A stretch of 64,000 nt of DNA. Origin: Flavobacterium sp. GTDB lineage: Bacteria; Bacteroidota; Bacteroidia; Flavobacteriales; Flavobacteriaceae. Position numbers and translations under genes: made by a program. The stretch is from positions 1-64,000 of the forward strand of contig JAIPAM010000003.1 of assembly GCA_021740105.1 (NCBI GenBank). Direction: 5' to 3'. The stretch's first letter is position 1, and the number at the start of each line of letters is the position of its first letter. The notes under the pieces were generated by a model. That model searched no databases and was not told the DNA's origin. It saw only the letters and a program-made list of their open reading frames with translations. Below, piece by piece: positions 1-8,371 of this stretch.

Positions 1-6
1 TACCCT

Positions 7-84
7 AGCCCGGAGTGCAACGAAAGCCCCGAAAGTGAAAAACATAGTATTGCAGGAGAAAAAGAGCGACCCAAAAAAAGCTCC
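7..84 (+). repeat. Copy 1 of a degenerate ~80-base intergenic element (AGCCCGGA ... AGCTCC)
   Basis: The element begins AGCCCGGA (7-14) and ends AGCTCC (79-84), with an internal inverted pair TGCAA (16-20) / TTGCA (50-54). A second copy in the opposite orientation lies at 44802-44884 and has the same two ends at nearly the same distance. I recall similar AGCCC...AGCTCC elements between genes of other Flavobacterium genomes but cannot name a family. It could be a structured RNA, an mRNA tail or a mobile repeat relic. It sits upstream of the thrS promoter. Confidence 0.45.
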
Positions 85-207
85 TTTTTAGACGTGCTAA
101 AACTCGTTTTTTAACAAGGGCTTGGAGGGAAAAGCCGGAAAAGGCTTCGGAAATTAATAAATAGTTGTTCAAATAGAGTCAATTTTACAATAAGTTACCT
201 ATATATA

Positions 208-238
208 TTGTGAGGTTTTTTGTAAACCCTTATATTTG
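208..238 (+). promoter_or_regulatory. thrS promoter (TTG-N20-TATATTTG)
   Basis: TTG at 208-210 and TATATTTG at 231-238 are separated by 20 bases, which fits the Bacteroidetes sigma-A consensus (TTG, about 19 bases, TAnnTTTG). The promoter lies 20 bases before the ATG at 258. It therefore argues against the in-frame GTG at 210 as the thrS start. Confidence 0.7.
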
Positions 239-257
239 CGTTCACAAATTTAAAAAA

Positions 258-2204
258 ATGATTAAGATTACTTTGCCCGACGGGTCTGTTAAAGAGTTTA
301 AAATTGGTGCTACACCAATGGATGTTGCTATTAGTATTAGTGAAGGATTTGCAAGAAATGTTATTTCTGCAGATTATAACGGAACTACTATTGAAACCTC
401 TACACCATTAACAACGGACGGTGCACTTGTTTTATATACTTGGAATGATGAAAACGGAAAGAAAGCTTTTTGGCATTCTACTTCACACGTAATGGCTCAA
501 GTGTTAGAAGAAATGTACTCCGGGATTAAATTAACTCTAGGGCCAGCAATAAGTAATGGATTTTATTATGATGTAGATTTTGAAGATCATAAAATTACAG
601 ATGCTGATTTTAAGAAAATTGAAGACCGAGTATTAGAAATTTCAAGAGAAAAACATGAATTTAAAATGCGATCTGTTACTAAGGCAGAAGCATTAGAAGT
701 CTACAAGGATAACGTTTACAAGACAGAATTAATATCTAATTTAGAAGACGGTACGATTACTTTTTGTGATCATGCTACATTTACTGATTTATGTCGTGGC
801 GGCCATATTCCAAATACCGGAATTATTAAAGCCATGAAAGTGATGAGTGTTGCTGGAGCTTACTGGCGAGGTGATGAAAAAAATAAGCAATTAACGAGAG
901 TTTATGGTGTTTCATTTCCAAAACAAAAAGACCTAACTGAATATTTAGAATTACTTGAAGAGGCTAAACGTCGCGACCACAGGAAATTAGGTAAAGAATT
1001 AGAATTGTTTGCCTTTTCACAAAAAGTAGGACAAGGATTGCCTTTGTGGCTACCAAAAGGTGCTGCATTGAGAGACCGATTGGAACAATTTTTGAAAAAA
1101 GCACAGAAAAAAGCAGGTTACGAACAGGTGATTACCCCTCATATTGGACAAAAAGAGTTGTATGTAACTTCAGGCCACTATGCAAAATATGGAGCAGATA
1201 GCTTTCAGCCGATCTCTACTCCTGCAGAGGGAGAGGAATTTTTATTAAAACCTATGAACTGCCCTCACCACTGTGAAATATACAACACAAAGCCCTGGTC
1301 GTACAAAGATTTACCTAAGCGATATGCAGAATTTGGAACGGTTTACAGATACGAACAAAGTGGCGAATTGCATGGTTTGACACGAGTACGAGGATTTACT
1401 CAGGATGATGCCCATATTTTTTGTACACCAGAACAACTAGATGAAGAATTTAAGAAAGTAATTGATTTAGTGTTATATGTTTTTAGTTCTTTAGGATTTG
1501 AAAATTTCACTGCACAAATTTCATTACGAGATAAAGAAAATAGAGATAAGTACATTGGATCTGATGAAAATTGGGAGAAAGCAGAAAATGCGATTATCAA
1601 TGCGGCTGCTGACAAAGGTTTAAATACTGTTGTAGAATATGGTGAAGCCGCTTTTTATGGTCCTAAATTGGATTTTATGGTTAAAGATGCTTTGGGTAGA
1701 CAATGGCAATTAGGAACTATTCAGGTCGATTACAATTTGCCTGAACGTTTTGATTTGACTTATAAAGGATCTGATAATGAATTACATAGACCTGTAATGA
1801 TTCACAGAGCACCTTTTGGATCTATGGAAAGATTTATTGCCATTTTACTCGAACATACGGCGGGAAATTTCCCGCTTTGGCTGATGCCCGAGCAGGCAAT
1901 TATTTTATCTTTAAGTGAGAAATATGAAAATTATGCTAAAAAAGTTTTAAATCTGCTAGAAAATCACGAAATTCGCGCCCTTGTAGACAACAGAAATGAG
2001 ACTATAGGCAAGAAAATTAGAGATGCTGAAATGCAAAAAACCCCGTATATGTTGATTGTAGGCGAGGAAGAAGAGAAAAACGGAACCATTTCAATACGTC
2101 GTCACGGACAAGAAGGAAAAGGTAATATTAGTGTTACAATTGAAGAATTTGCTTCGATTGTGAATGAAGAAATCAACAAAACATTAAAAGTATTTACAGT
2201 TTAA
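258..2204 (+). CDS. thrS: Threonine--tRNA ligase
   Basis: Cytoplasmic class II aminoacyl-tRNA synthetase that charges tRNA-Thr. From the ATG at 258 it has 648 residues, normal for the family. An N-terminal TGS domain (about 1-60) is followed by the editing domain with HSTSH, then the catalytic core with MNCPHH, the motif 2 region [13 protein letters not shown] and motif 3 residues [11 protein letters not shown], and finally an anticodon-binding domain. The reading frame is open back to a GTG at 210, but that lies in the promoter, so 258 is preferred. It is the first gene of the translation operon with infC, rpmI and rplT. Confidence 0.97.
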   Translation: MIKITLPDGSVKEFKIGATPMDVAISISEGFARNVISADYNGTTIETSTPLTTDGALVLYTWNDENGKKAFWHSTSHVMAQVLEEMYSGIKLTLGPAISNGFYYDVDFEDHKITDADFKKIEDRVLEISREKHEFKMRSVTKAEALEVYKDNVYKTELISNLEDGTITFCDHATFTDLCRGGHIPNTGIIKAMKVMSVAGAYWRGDEKNKQLTRVYGVSFPKQKDLTEYLELLEEAKRRDHRKLGKELELFAFSQKVGQGLPLWLPKGAALRDRLEQFLKKAQKKAGYEQVITPHIGQKELYVTSGHYAKYGADSFQPISTPAEGEEFLLKPMNCPHHCEIYNTKPWSYKDLPKRYAEFGTVYRYEQSGELHGLTRVRGFTQDDAHIFCTPEQLDEEFKKVIDLVLYVFSSLGFENFTAQISLRDKENRDKYIGSDENWEKAENAIINAAADKGLNTVVEYGEAAFYGPKLDFMVKDALGRQWQLGTIQVDYNLPERFDLTYKGSDNELHRPVMIHRAPFGSMERFIAILLEHTAGNFPLWLMPEQAIILSLSEKYENYAKKVLNLLENHEIRALVDNRNETIGKKIRDAEMQKTPYMLIVGEEEEKNGTISIRRHGQEGKGNISVTIEEFASIVNEEINKTLKVFTV

Positions 2205-2220
2205 CTTAAATTATAAAGTC

Positions 2221-2778
2221 ATAGCAATAAGAAACAACAGAGGGTATCAACCTCGAGTAGAAAAGAAAGATGCCCACAGAATAAACAACCTTATTCGTGG
2301 AGTTCAAGAAGTAAGGCTTGTTGGAGAAAACATTGAGCCTGGAGTTTTTAAACTTTCAGAAGCGTTGCGTTTAGCGGATGAATTTGAACTAGATCTAGTT
2401 GAAATTTCTCCAAATGCAGAACCTCCTGTTTGTAAGATTATGGATTATAAAAAATTCGTATACGAGCAAAAGAAGCGTGAAAAAGCATTGAAAGCAAAAT
2501 CTACTCAAGTTGTGGTTAAAGAAATTCGTTTCGGACCACAAACTGACGAGCATGATTATGAATTTAAAAGAAAGAATGCGGAGAAATTCTTAAAAGACGG
2601 TGCAAAACTAAAAGCTTTTGTATTCTTTAAAGGACGTTCGATAATCTATAAAGACCAAGGTCAAATTTTGCTTTTAAGATTAGCAACTGATTTAGAAGAA
2701 TATGGTAAAGTAGAATCAATGCCTGTTTTGGAAGGAAAGAGAATGATCATTTTCATAGCTCCGAAGAAGAAAAAATAA
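2221..2778 (+). CDS. infC: Translation initiation factor IF-3, probable AUA start
   Basis: IF-3 binds the 30S subunit and checks start-codon pairing. Reading in frame from 2221 gives [13 protein letters not shown] followed by the N-terminal domain, the linker and the C-terminal domain ending in KKKK, 185 residues in all, the usual IF-3 length. The first conventional start in this frame is TTG at 2365. Using it would remove 48 residues, including conserved RINNLIRG. No ATG, GTG or TTG lies between the thrS stop and 2365, so ATA at 2221 is the likely start. Rare starts in infC are known elsewhere (AUU in E. coli), where they allow IF-3 to repress itself. The exact start is inferred. Confidence 0.9.
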   Translation: MAIRNNRGYQPRVEKKDAHRINNLIRGVQEVRLVGENIEPGVFKLSEALRLADEFELDLVEISPNAEPPVCKIMDYKKFVYEQKKREKALKAKSTQVVVKEIRFGPQTDEHDYEFKRKNAEKFLKDGAKLKAFVFFKGRSIIYKDQGQILLLRLATDLEEYGKVESMPVLEGKRMIIFIAPKKKK

Positions 2779-2859
2779 GTCAAGTATTTAGCTTTAAACA
2801 ATAAGCTTTTATCTAAATATCAAAAATAGTAAGTAAGAATAAATTAAACACTAGGAAAA

Positions 2860-3057
2860 ATGCCTAAAATGAAAACCAAATCTAGCGCCAAGAAACGTTT
2901 TAAAGTTACTGGTTCTGGAAAAATTAAAAGAAAGCATGCTTTTAAAAGTCATATTTTGACTAAAAAATCTAAAAAACGTAAATTAGCTTTGACACACTCA
3001 GCGCTAGTTCACTCTACAGATATGAAAAGCATCAAACAACAATTAAGAATTATCTAA
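2860..3057 (+). CDS. rpmI: 50S ribosomal protein L35
   Basis: Small basic large-subunit protein of 65 residues, beginning [15 protein letters not shown] and rich in Lys/Arg, as expected of bL35. It lies 81 bases after infC and 132 bases before rplT in the conserved infC-rpmI-rplT order. The ATG start is clear. The gene probably shares the thrS/infC transcript, since no terminator or good promoter is visible between them. Confidence 0.97.
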   Translation: MPKMKTKSSAKKRFKVTGSGKIKRKHAFKSHILTKKSKKRKLALTHSALVHSTDMKSIKQQLRII

Positions 3058-3058
3058 T

Positions 3059-3189
3059 AGCTTTCAGCTAAAAGCTGTCAGCCTTTAGAAAATCTTTAGG
3101 TTAAAATAAACATTTAATAACCTTGGAGTATGGCTCATAAGTTCCCTTGATTAAATTCGGGACGCCTGCTACAAAAAAACAGTAAAATT
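3059..3189 (+). promoter_or_regulatory. rpmI-rplT spacer with several short hairpins, possible leader
   Basis: This 130-base gap is long for the operon. It can form AGCTTT/AAAGCT (3059-3064 with 3071-3076), GAG/CTC (3126-3128 with 3134-3136) and TCCC/GGGA (3143-3146 with 3159-3162). L20 autoregulates through leader RNA in other phyla, so a control element is plausible, but I recognise no described motif here. Confidence 0.25.
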
Positions 3190-3534
3190 ATGCCAAGATC
3201 GGTAAATTCAGTTGCTAAAAGAGCAAGAAGAAAAAAAATAATGAAGCAAGCCAAAGGTTTCTTTGGAAGACGTAAAAACGTTTGGACAGTTGCGAAAAAC
3301 GCGGTAGAGAAAGCAATGTGCTACGCTTACCGTGATAGAAAAGTGAACAAAAGAAATTTCCGTGCTTTATGGATTCAACGTATTAACGCTGGAGCTAGAT
3401 TAGAAGGAATGTCTTATTCTCAATTAATTGGAAAATTAAAAGCTAACAATATCGAATTGAACAGAAAAGTTCTTGCAGATTTAGCGATGAATCATCCAGT
3501 TGCTTTCAAAGCTGTACTTAATAAAGTAAAATAA
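3190..3534 (+). CDS. rplT: 50S ribosomal protein L20
   Basis: Large-subunit assembly protein of 114 residues that binds 23S rRNA and is needed for early 50S assembly. It starts [19 protein letters not shown] and carries the family signature around [23 protein letters not shown]. It is last in the thrS-infC-rpmI-rplT operon and is followed by a strong hairpin terminator. L20 homologues repress their own operon in other bacteria; the unusually long spacer upstream may serve that here (inference). Confidence 0.97.
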   Translation: MPRSVNSVAKRARRKKIMKQAKGFFGRRKNVWTVAKNAVEKAMCYAYRDRKVNKRNFRALWIQRINAGARLEGMSYSQLIGKLKANNIELNRKVLADLAMNHPVAFKAVLNKVK

Positions 3535-3570
3535 ACGTTTTATAAACTATATTTAAATTTACTTACTATA

Positions 3571-3600
3571 AAAAAACCATTCGAAAGAATGGTTTTTTGT
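3571..3600. terminator. Bidirectional intrinsic terminator after rplT
   Basis: AAAAAACCATTC (3571-3582), a GAAA tetraloop (3583-3586) and GAATGGTTTTTT (3587-3598) make a perfect 12-bp hairpin with A and T flanks. It can end transcription from rplT and from the convergent gene at 3611-4873. Confidence 0.9.
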
Positions 3601-3610
3601 TTTCTATCAA

Positions 3611-4873
3611 TTACGTCTTTTGTTTCTTTTTCTTGGCTGCAGGAAAAAGTACGTTATTCAAAATCAATCGGAAACCAGGAGAATTCGGGTGTAAATCCAA
3701 CACCGTTGGCTCATCCCCAACTCTATGTTGGTAATCCTCTGGATCATGTCCGCCATAAAAAGTAAAAAAGCCCTTTCCTTTTTGACCATGAATGTACCTC
3801 GCCTCGCTATTTATTGCGTTTTCACCTAATACCAAAACATTTGATTTTATTTGATCTCTTGTAAAAGCGGTAGTTTGCCCCATAAATCCTTTCACTAATT
3901 GGGTGTGATTTTGACATAACATCGTTGGAATAACATCCCATTTGGCAGAAAATTCCATCAATGTAAAGTAATCTTTTTCCATTAGCATTTGGCGCTTTTC
4001 TGTAGTATCAATAGAAGAAAACTCATAATGTTCCGGTTTTCTATCTAAAATAAAATCCTTAAAGGCGAATGATTTTGAGTAATCAATTCGAGCTTGATAA
4101 TTGCCCTCGCTAGGGTCGCCATCAAACATTGGCTCACAAATATCGACACCTTCAGCAGATAAAGCGATATCGAAACTATCGGTAGCTGAACACATTGCAA
4201 ACATAAAACCGCCACCTATTACAAAATCTCTAATTTTTTTGGCTACAGCCAATTTCTCTTCTGAAACTTTATTGTAACCCAGTTTAGCCGCTAGTTTCTC
4301 CGCATCATTTTTTTGTTCAATGTACCAAGGCGTATTTCTATAGGCTCCAAAAAACTTACCATATTGTCCTGTAAAATCTTCGTGATGCAAATGCAACCAA
4401 TCATAAAGCAATAATCCGTCAGATAAAACCTCTTCATCATATATGGGTGTAAAAGGAATTTCAGCATAGGTTAAAACCATAGTTACCGCATCATCCCAAG
4501 GTTGTTTTCCTTTTGGAGTATAGACAGCAATTTTTGGAGCTTTTTCCAAAATTACGTTTTCCATATTTTGAGAGGGACTTGAAATAGCATCTAAAATAGA
4601 ATTGGTTTCAGCATCAGAAAGCACTTCAAAACTAACTCCGCGAATTTGACATTCTTTACGAATCTCTTCCGCATCTGGTAATAAAAAAGAACCGCCTCTA
4701 TAGTTCAGCAACCAACTAGCTTTAAATTTTTTATCCAAACACCAATAGGTAATTCCATACGCTTTTAGATGGTTTTCCTGCGTAGTTTCATCCATTGGAA
4801 GCAAAATAAAAGAAGCTTTCATTGAAAATGAAATAAGCAAAATAAAAAGCAAAACCCAATTCTTAAAGTTCAT
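3611..4873 (-). CDS. Secreted glutamine-amidotransferase-like protein of unknown function
   Basis: 420 residues with an N-terminal hydrophobic signal segment (about 5-20), so probably exported. Residues 112-175 and the stretch GGGFMFAMCSA around Cys228 resemble a class I glutamine amidotransferase/ThuA-like fold, but the nucleophile-elbow pattern GxCxG is not intact. I recall flavobacterial homologues carrying the name asparagine synthetase B; I see no ATP pyrophosphatase domain, so that name looks unsafe. It stands alone, between the rplT terminator and the terminator of the DUF2911 gene. Function unknown. Confidence 0.75.
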   Translation of the reverse strand: MNFKNWVLLFILLISFSMKASFILLPMDETTQENHLKAYGITYWCLDKKFKASWLLNYRGGSFLLPDAEEIRKECQIRGVSFEVLSDAETNSILDAISSPSQNMENVILEKAPKIAVYTPKGKQPWDDAVTMVLTYAEIPFTPIYDEEVLSDGLLLYDWLHLHHEDFTGQYGKFFGAYRNTPWYIEQKNDAEKLAAKLGYNKVSEEKLAVAKKIRDFVIGGGFMFAMCSATDSFDIALSAEGVDICEPMFDGDPSEGNYQARIDYSKSFAFKDFILDRKPEHYEFSSIDTTEKRQMLMEKDYFTLMEFSAKWDVIPTMLCQNHTQLVKGFMGQTTAFTRDQIKSNVLVLGENAINSEARYIHGQKGKGFFTFYGGHDPEDYQHRVGDEPTVLDLHPNSPGFRLILNNVLFPAAKKKKQKT

Positions 4874-4911
4874 TTAGAAAAATATATACCCCAAAGATAA
4901 AGGAATTGGAT

Positions 4912-4949
4912 AAAAAAAACACCTAAATTAAATAGTAATTTAGGTGTTT
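4912..4949 (-). terminator. Terminator of the DUF2911 gene
   Basis: AAACACCTAAATT (4917-4929) pairs with AATTTAGGTGTTT (4937-4949) around a 7-base loop. On the minus strand the hairpin is followed by a T-run (complement of 4912-4919). Confidence 0.85.
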
Positions 4950-4971
4950 CAATTTGGTGTTTTTAAGTAAA

Positions 4972-5817
4972 TTACTTCTTACTCCATTCTGCAATATTAT
5001 CTTCATTCATCTTCACGTAGTCATTGTTTTTTGCTTCCTTAGCTGCAGCTAATGAAATCTTAGCCGTTTCAATCGCTCCTTTTTTATCTCCTAATTTTGC
5101 TTGAATCAAAGATTTTAATTTAGTGTACCAAAATGGAGTTGCTTTATTTAATTCCAATGCTTTATTTACATATGCAAGTGCTTTAGTCATATCACCATTT
5201 GATTGTAAATAAAATTGTGCAGCTGAAAAATAATCCCCGCTTGAAGGTCCAGCCATAATTTTATCGATGCTTGCCATGGCCATTTTTTGAGTAGGAACCT
5301 CAAATTTCAATGAAACTAATGTCTTTTCCCAACTAATATTTAAATAACCAAAATTGTTATCTAAGTTATTAATATCAATAGTAAAATTCTCCACTACTCT
5401 ATTTAGCATTTGAGGAACAACAGTAGCTCTAACAGCAACGTCTGATTCATTCCAAACCTCTGGATTTCCCCAATTGTCGGTTTTAGAATATAAAATAACT
5501 TCCCAACTTTCTACTTTTGGTACAGTAAATAAAGCATATTTACCTTTCTTTAAAGTTTTACCATCAATAACAACATCTTCACTGAAACTGATTGTAGAAT
5601 TTGAATTGGCTCCAGTTCTCCAAACTTTACCGAAAGGAACTAAATCACCAAAAATATTTCTCCCTTTTAAACCTGGTCGTGAATATTCAACTTCTACATC
5701 GGTTAAACCAACCATTTGATTTAAAACACATTTAGGACTTGGTTGAGGCGTTACAATTTGCGACTGAAAAGTCAAAGAACTTAATAATAATGCTACTAGC
5801 AAAACAACTTTTTTCAT
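4972..5817 (-). CDS. DUF2911 domain protein with C-terminal TPR-like region
   Basis: 281 residues. An N-terminal signal peptide (about 1-19) indicates export to the periplasm or beyond. Residues about 25-165 match DUF2911, with the landmarks VEYSRPGLKGR, WRTGANSNSTI and GKYALFTVP. The C-terminal third has TPR-like helices (ALAYVNKALELNKATP). The family is common in Bacteroidetes and its role is unknown. A TAAATTTG -7 box on the minus strand (5847-5840) probably drives it. It is monocistronic, with its own terminator. Confidence 0.85.
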   Translation of the reverse strand: MKKVVLLVALLLSSLTFQSQIVTPQPSPKCVLNQMVGLTDVEVEYSRPGLKGRNIFGDLVPFGKVWRTGANSNSTISFSEDVVIDGKTLKKGKYALFTVPKVESWEVILYSKTDNWGNPEVWNESDVAVRATVVPQMLNRVVENFTIDINNLDNNFGYLNISWEKTLVSLKFEVPTQKMAMASIDKIMAGPSSGDYFSAAQFYLQSNGDMTKALAYVNKALELNKATPFWYTKLKSLIQAKLGDKKGAIETAKISLAAAKEAKNNDYVKMNEDNIAEWSKK

Positions 5818-5955
5818 GATTTTTTATTTTTTAATTTTTCAAATTTACGAATTCAATGTGGTAAAAATAGAGAATTAAAATATATTTTGAAAATTATTTG
5901 TTTAACATATTCTTTTAAAAGATAAACAATTGTATTTTTGCTTAAAATTAATACT

Positions 5956-6426
5956 ATGAAAATTTACACTTTTAAAGCAACACAAAAATTACCTATTTCA
6001 ATTGACGAAGCATGGAGTTTCCTATCTGATCCTAAGAATTTAAAATTAATAACCCCTGATTACATGGGATTTATTACCCTTTCAGGTGCTGATAGACCAA
6101 TGTTTCCAGGGCAAATAATTCAATATATCGTAACTCCATTACTGGGCATTCCGATGAAATGGGTAACTGAAATAACCCACGTCATTGACAGACAATATTT
6201 CGTTGACGAACAACGATATGGACCTTATTCGCTTTGGCATCATAAACACTTTATTAAAAAAATTCCTGGTGGTGTAGAAATGGAAGATATTATTGATTAT
6301 AAACTCCCTATGGGTATTTTGGGTCAACTAGTTCATCCTATAGTGGTTCAACCTAAATTAAATGAGATATTTGAATACCGTAGAACAAAATTAATTGCTC
6401 TTTTTGGAGAATTTAAAGAAGTTTAA
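5956..6426 (+). CDS. SRPBCC family protein
   Basis: 156 residues of a START/polyketide-cyclase-like lipid- or ligand-binding fold: an N-terminal strand FKATQKLPISIDEAW, the central WVTEITHV and FVDEQRYGPYSLWHH, and a C-terminal helix. The frame opens at a TTG at 5938, but a TATTTTTG -7 box covers 5933-5940, so the ATG at 5956 is the start. It is 2 bases upstream of the photolyase gene, so the two are almost certainly co-transcribed. SRPBCC proteins are often paired with photolyase/cryptochrome genes in this group; what ligand it binds is unknown. Confidence 0.85.
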   Translation: MKIYTFKATQKLPISIDEAWSFLSDPKNLKLITPDYMGFITLSGADRPMFPGQIIQYIVTPLLGIPMKWVTEITHVIDRQYFVDEQRYGPYSLWHHKHFIKKIPGGVEMEDIIDYKLPMGILGQLVHPIVVQPKLNEIFEYRRTKLIALFGEFKEV

Positions 6427-6428
6427 TA

Positions 6429-7715
6429 ATGAATGTGTTTTGGTTTAGACGCGATTTAAGGGTCGATGATAATAAAGGTTTTTTTGAGGCATTAAATAGC
6501 AACTCAGAAGTTTTACCGCTTTTTGTTTTCGATAAAAACATATTGGACGAACTTCCAAAAGATGATGCTCGTGTTAGTTTTATTCACGAGCGATTGGATA
6601 CAATTGATAAGGAATTGCAGAAATTCGGTAAGAATTTAGCTGTTTTTTATGGTGATCCAATTACAATTATAGAACAAGTAATAACAGAAAATCAAATTCA
6701 AGCCGTTTATACGAACCACGATTATGAGCCGTATGCCAAAAATAGAGATCAAGAAATTACTTCTATCTTAGCATCTAGAAATATCGCATTTTATTCCTTT
6801 AAAGACCAAGTTATTTTTGAAAAAAGTGAAGTTGTAAAAGACGATCTAACACCCTATGTAGTTTACACGCCCTACTCTAGAAAATGGAAAGACTTGTTCC
6901 AAAAAACAAATTTAGAACACTTTGAATCGGAGAAATTATTAAATAATATTGCCAATCACAACTACCCTTTTTTAAGTTTGAAGGATATTGGTTTTGAGCA
7001 ATCTAAAATTAAAGTTGCAAACTATAATAATTCTGAAAAATTGATTTCAAATTATGAAGATACTCGAAATTTTCCAGCACTAGAAGGTACCTCAATGATT
7101 GGAACACATCTTAGATTTGGTTCTGTAAGTATTAGAAAAATAGTTGCCAATGCCGCTTCTAACAAAAGAGAAACCTACCTAAAAGAACTCATTTGGAGAG
7201 AATTTTTTATGCAAATATTATGGCATTTTCCACATACAAATAAGAATAGTTTCCGACCAAAATACGATGCAATTAAATGGAACAACAACGAGGAAGAATT
7301 TCAAAAATGGTGTGAAGGAAAAACCGGTTATCCCTTTGTAGATGCTGGAATGCGAGAATTAAACGCTACTGGACACATGCACAATAGGGTGAGAATGATC
7401 GTCGCTAGTTTCCTTTGCAAACATTTATTGATTGATTGGCGTTGGGGGGAAACCTATTTTGCCTCCAAATTATTGGATTATGAACAATCGAGCAATGTTG
7501 GAAATTGGCAATGGGCAGCAGGTAGCGGAGTCGATGCAGCTCCCTATTTCAGAATATTTAATCCTACAGAACAAGTCAAAAAATTTGACAAAGAATTAGA
7601 TTACATAAAAAAGTGGATTCCGGAATTACAAGATTTCAGCTATCCTCAACCAATTGTAGATCACGTTTTTGCTCGTGAAAGATGCCTTAGAGTGTTTAAA
7701 GAAGCTGTTGGATAA
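6429..7715 (+). CDS. Deoxyribodipyrimidine photolyase / cryptochrome family protein
   Basis: 428 residues. The N-terminal alpha/beta antenna domain begins MNVFWFRRDLRVDDN; the C-terminal FAD-binding domain shows LIWREFFMQ, GYPFVDAGMRELNATG, HNRVRMIVASF and NVGNWQWAAGSG. It probably repairs cyclobutane pyrimidine dimers in DNA using blue light, although a cryptochrome-like or (6-4) specificity cannot be excluded by eye. It is translated 2 bases after the SRPBCC gene and ends 2 bases from the convergent HAD gene with no visible terminator between. Confidence 0.93.
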   Translation: MNVFWFRRDLRVDDNKGFFEALNSNSEVLPLFVFDKNILDELPKDDARVSFIHERLDTIDKELQKFGKNLAVFYGDPITIIEQVITENQIQAVYTNHDYEPYAKNRDQEITSILASRNIAFYSFKDQVIFEKSEVVKDDLTPYVVYTPYSRKWKDLFQKTNLEHFESEKLLNNIANHNYPFLSLKDIGFEQSKIKVANYNNSEKLISNYEDTRNFPALEGTSMIGTHLRFGSVSIRKIVANAASNKRETYLKELIWREFFMQILWHFPHTNKNSFRPKYDAIKWNNNEEEFQKWCEGKTGYPFVDAGMRELNATGHMHNRVRMIVASFLCKHLLIDWRWGETYFASKLLDYEQSSNVGNWQWAAGSGVDAAPYFRIFNPTEQVKKFDKELDYIKKWIPELQDFSYPQPIVDHVFARERCLRVFKEAVG

Positions 7716-7717
7716 TT

Positions 7718-8371
7718 TTACAAATTGGCAATAGCTTCATAATCCAATTCATTAAAGTGATTGATAATCAAATCTGCTTTAGATAAATCCTGTAGTTTTG
7801 AGTGTATACTATTGTAACCCACGCAATAAATTCCAGCCGATTTTGCTGCTAAAACTCCGTTGGTACTGTCTTCAATAACGATACAATTTTCTTTTGGAGC
7901 TTTTGAAAGTGAAGCGGCAAATTCAAATATTGCAGGATGCGGTTTCGATTTAGGAAAATCTTCCCCACTAACTATATTTGAAAAGTAGGGATGCAACCCA
8001 AAACGACGAAATACACGATCAATAGTTACTTTTGAAGCCGAAGACGCCAGTATTAATTCAACTCCATTTTTATGTAAATTTTTGATAAGATTCTCCACTC
8101 CTTCCAACAATTCTAAGTCCTCTTTGTGATCAAAAGCATCATTAAAAATAGCTCTTTTTCTTAAAATTAACTCCTCAACATCAGCATTTAAATTGAAAAT
8201 AGAATTTACCCTTTGAAAGACATTTCGGGTGGAATTTCCTGTAAATGAGGTAAACAATTCTTCAGAAACTTCAATTTTTAATTCAGAAAAGTGTTGGAAA
8301 TAAGCATATCTATGAACCGGTTCCGTATCTACAATTACGCCATCCATATCAAAAATCACAGTTTGTATCAT
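7718..8371 (-). CDS. HAD-superfamily phosphatase, beta-phosphoglucomutase-like
   Basis: 217 residues with motif I DMDGVIVDTEP at the N-terminus, motif II around LASSAS, the lysine of motif III in FPKSKPHP, and motif IV VIEDSTNGVLAAKSAG. The helical cap of subfamily I lies between motifs I and II. It most likely dephosphorylates or isomerises a small phosphorylated metabolite; the substrate is not evident. Its ATG overlaps the tcdA stop by one base (TAATG), so translation is coupled in the TatD-tcdA-HAD operon. Confidence 0.88.
   Translation of the reverse strand: MIQTVIFDMDGVIVDTEPVHRYAYFQHFSELKIEVSEELFTSFTGNSTRNVFQRVNSIFNLNADVEELILRKRAIFNDAFDHKEDLELLEGVENLIKNLHKNGVELILASSASKVTIDRVFRRFGLHPYFSNIVSGEDFPKSKPHPAIFEFAASLSKAPKENCIVIEDSTNGVLAAKSAGIYCVGYNSIHSKLQDLSKADLIINHFNELDYEAIANL

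Noticed and set aside
210..257. GTG start for thrS adding 16 residues
   Set aside because: The segment overlaps the TTG/TATATTTG promoter, and the family N-terminus begins at the ATG at 258.
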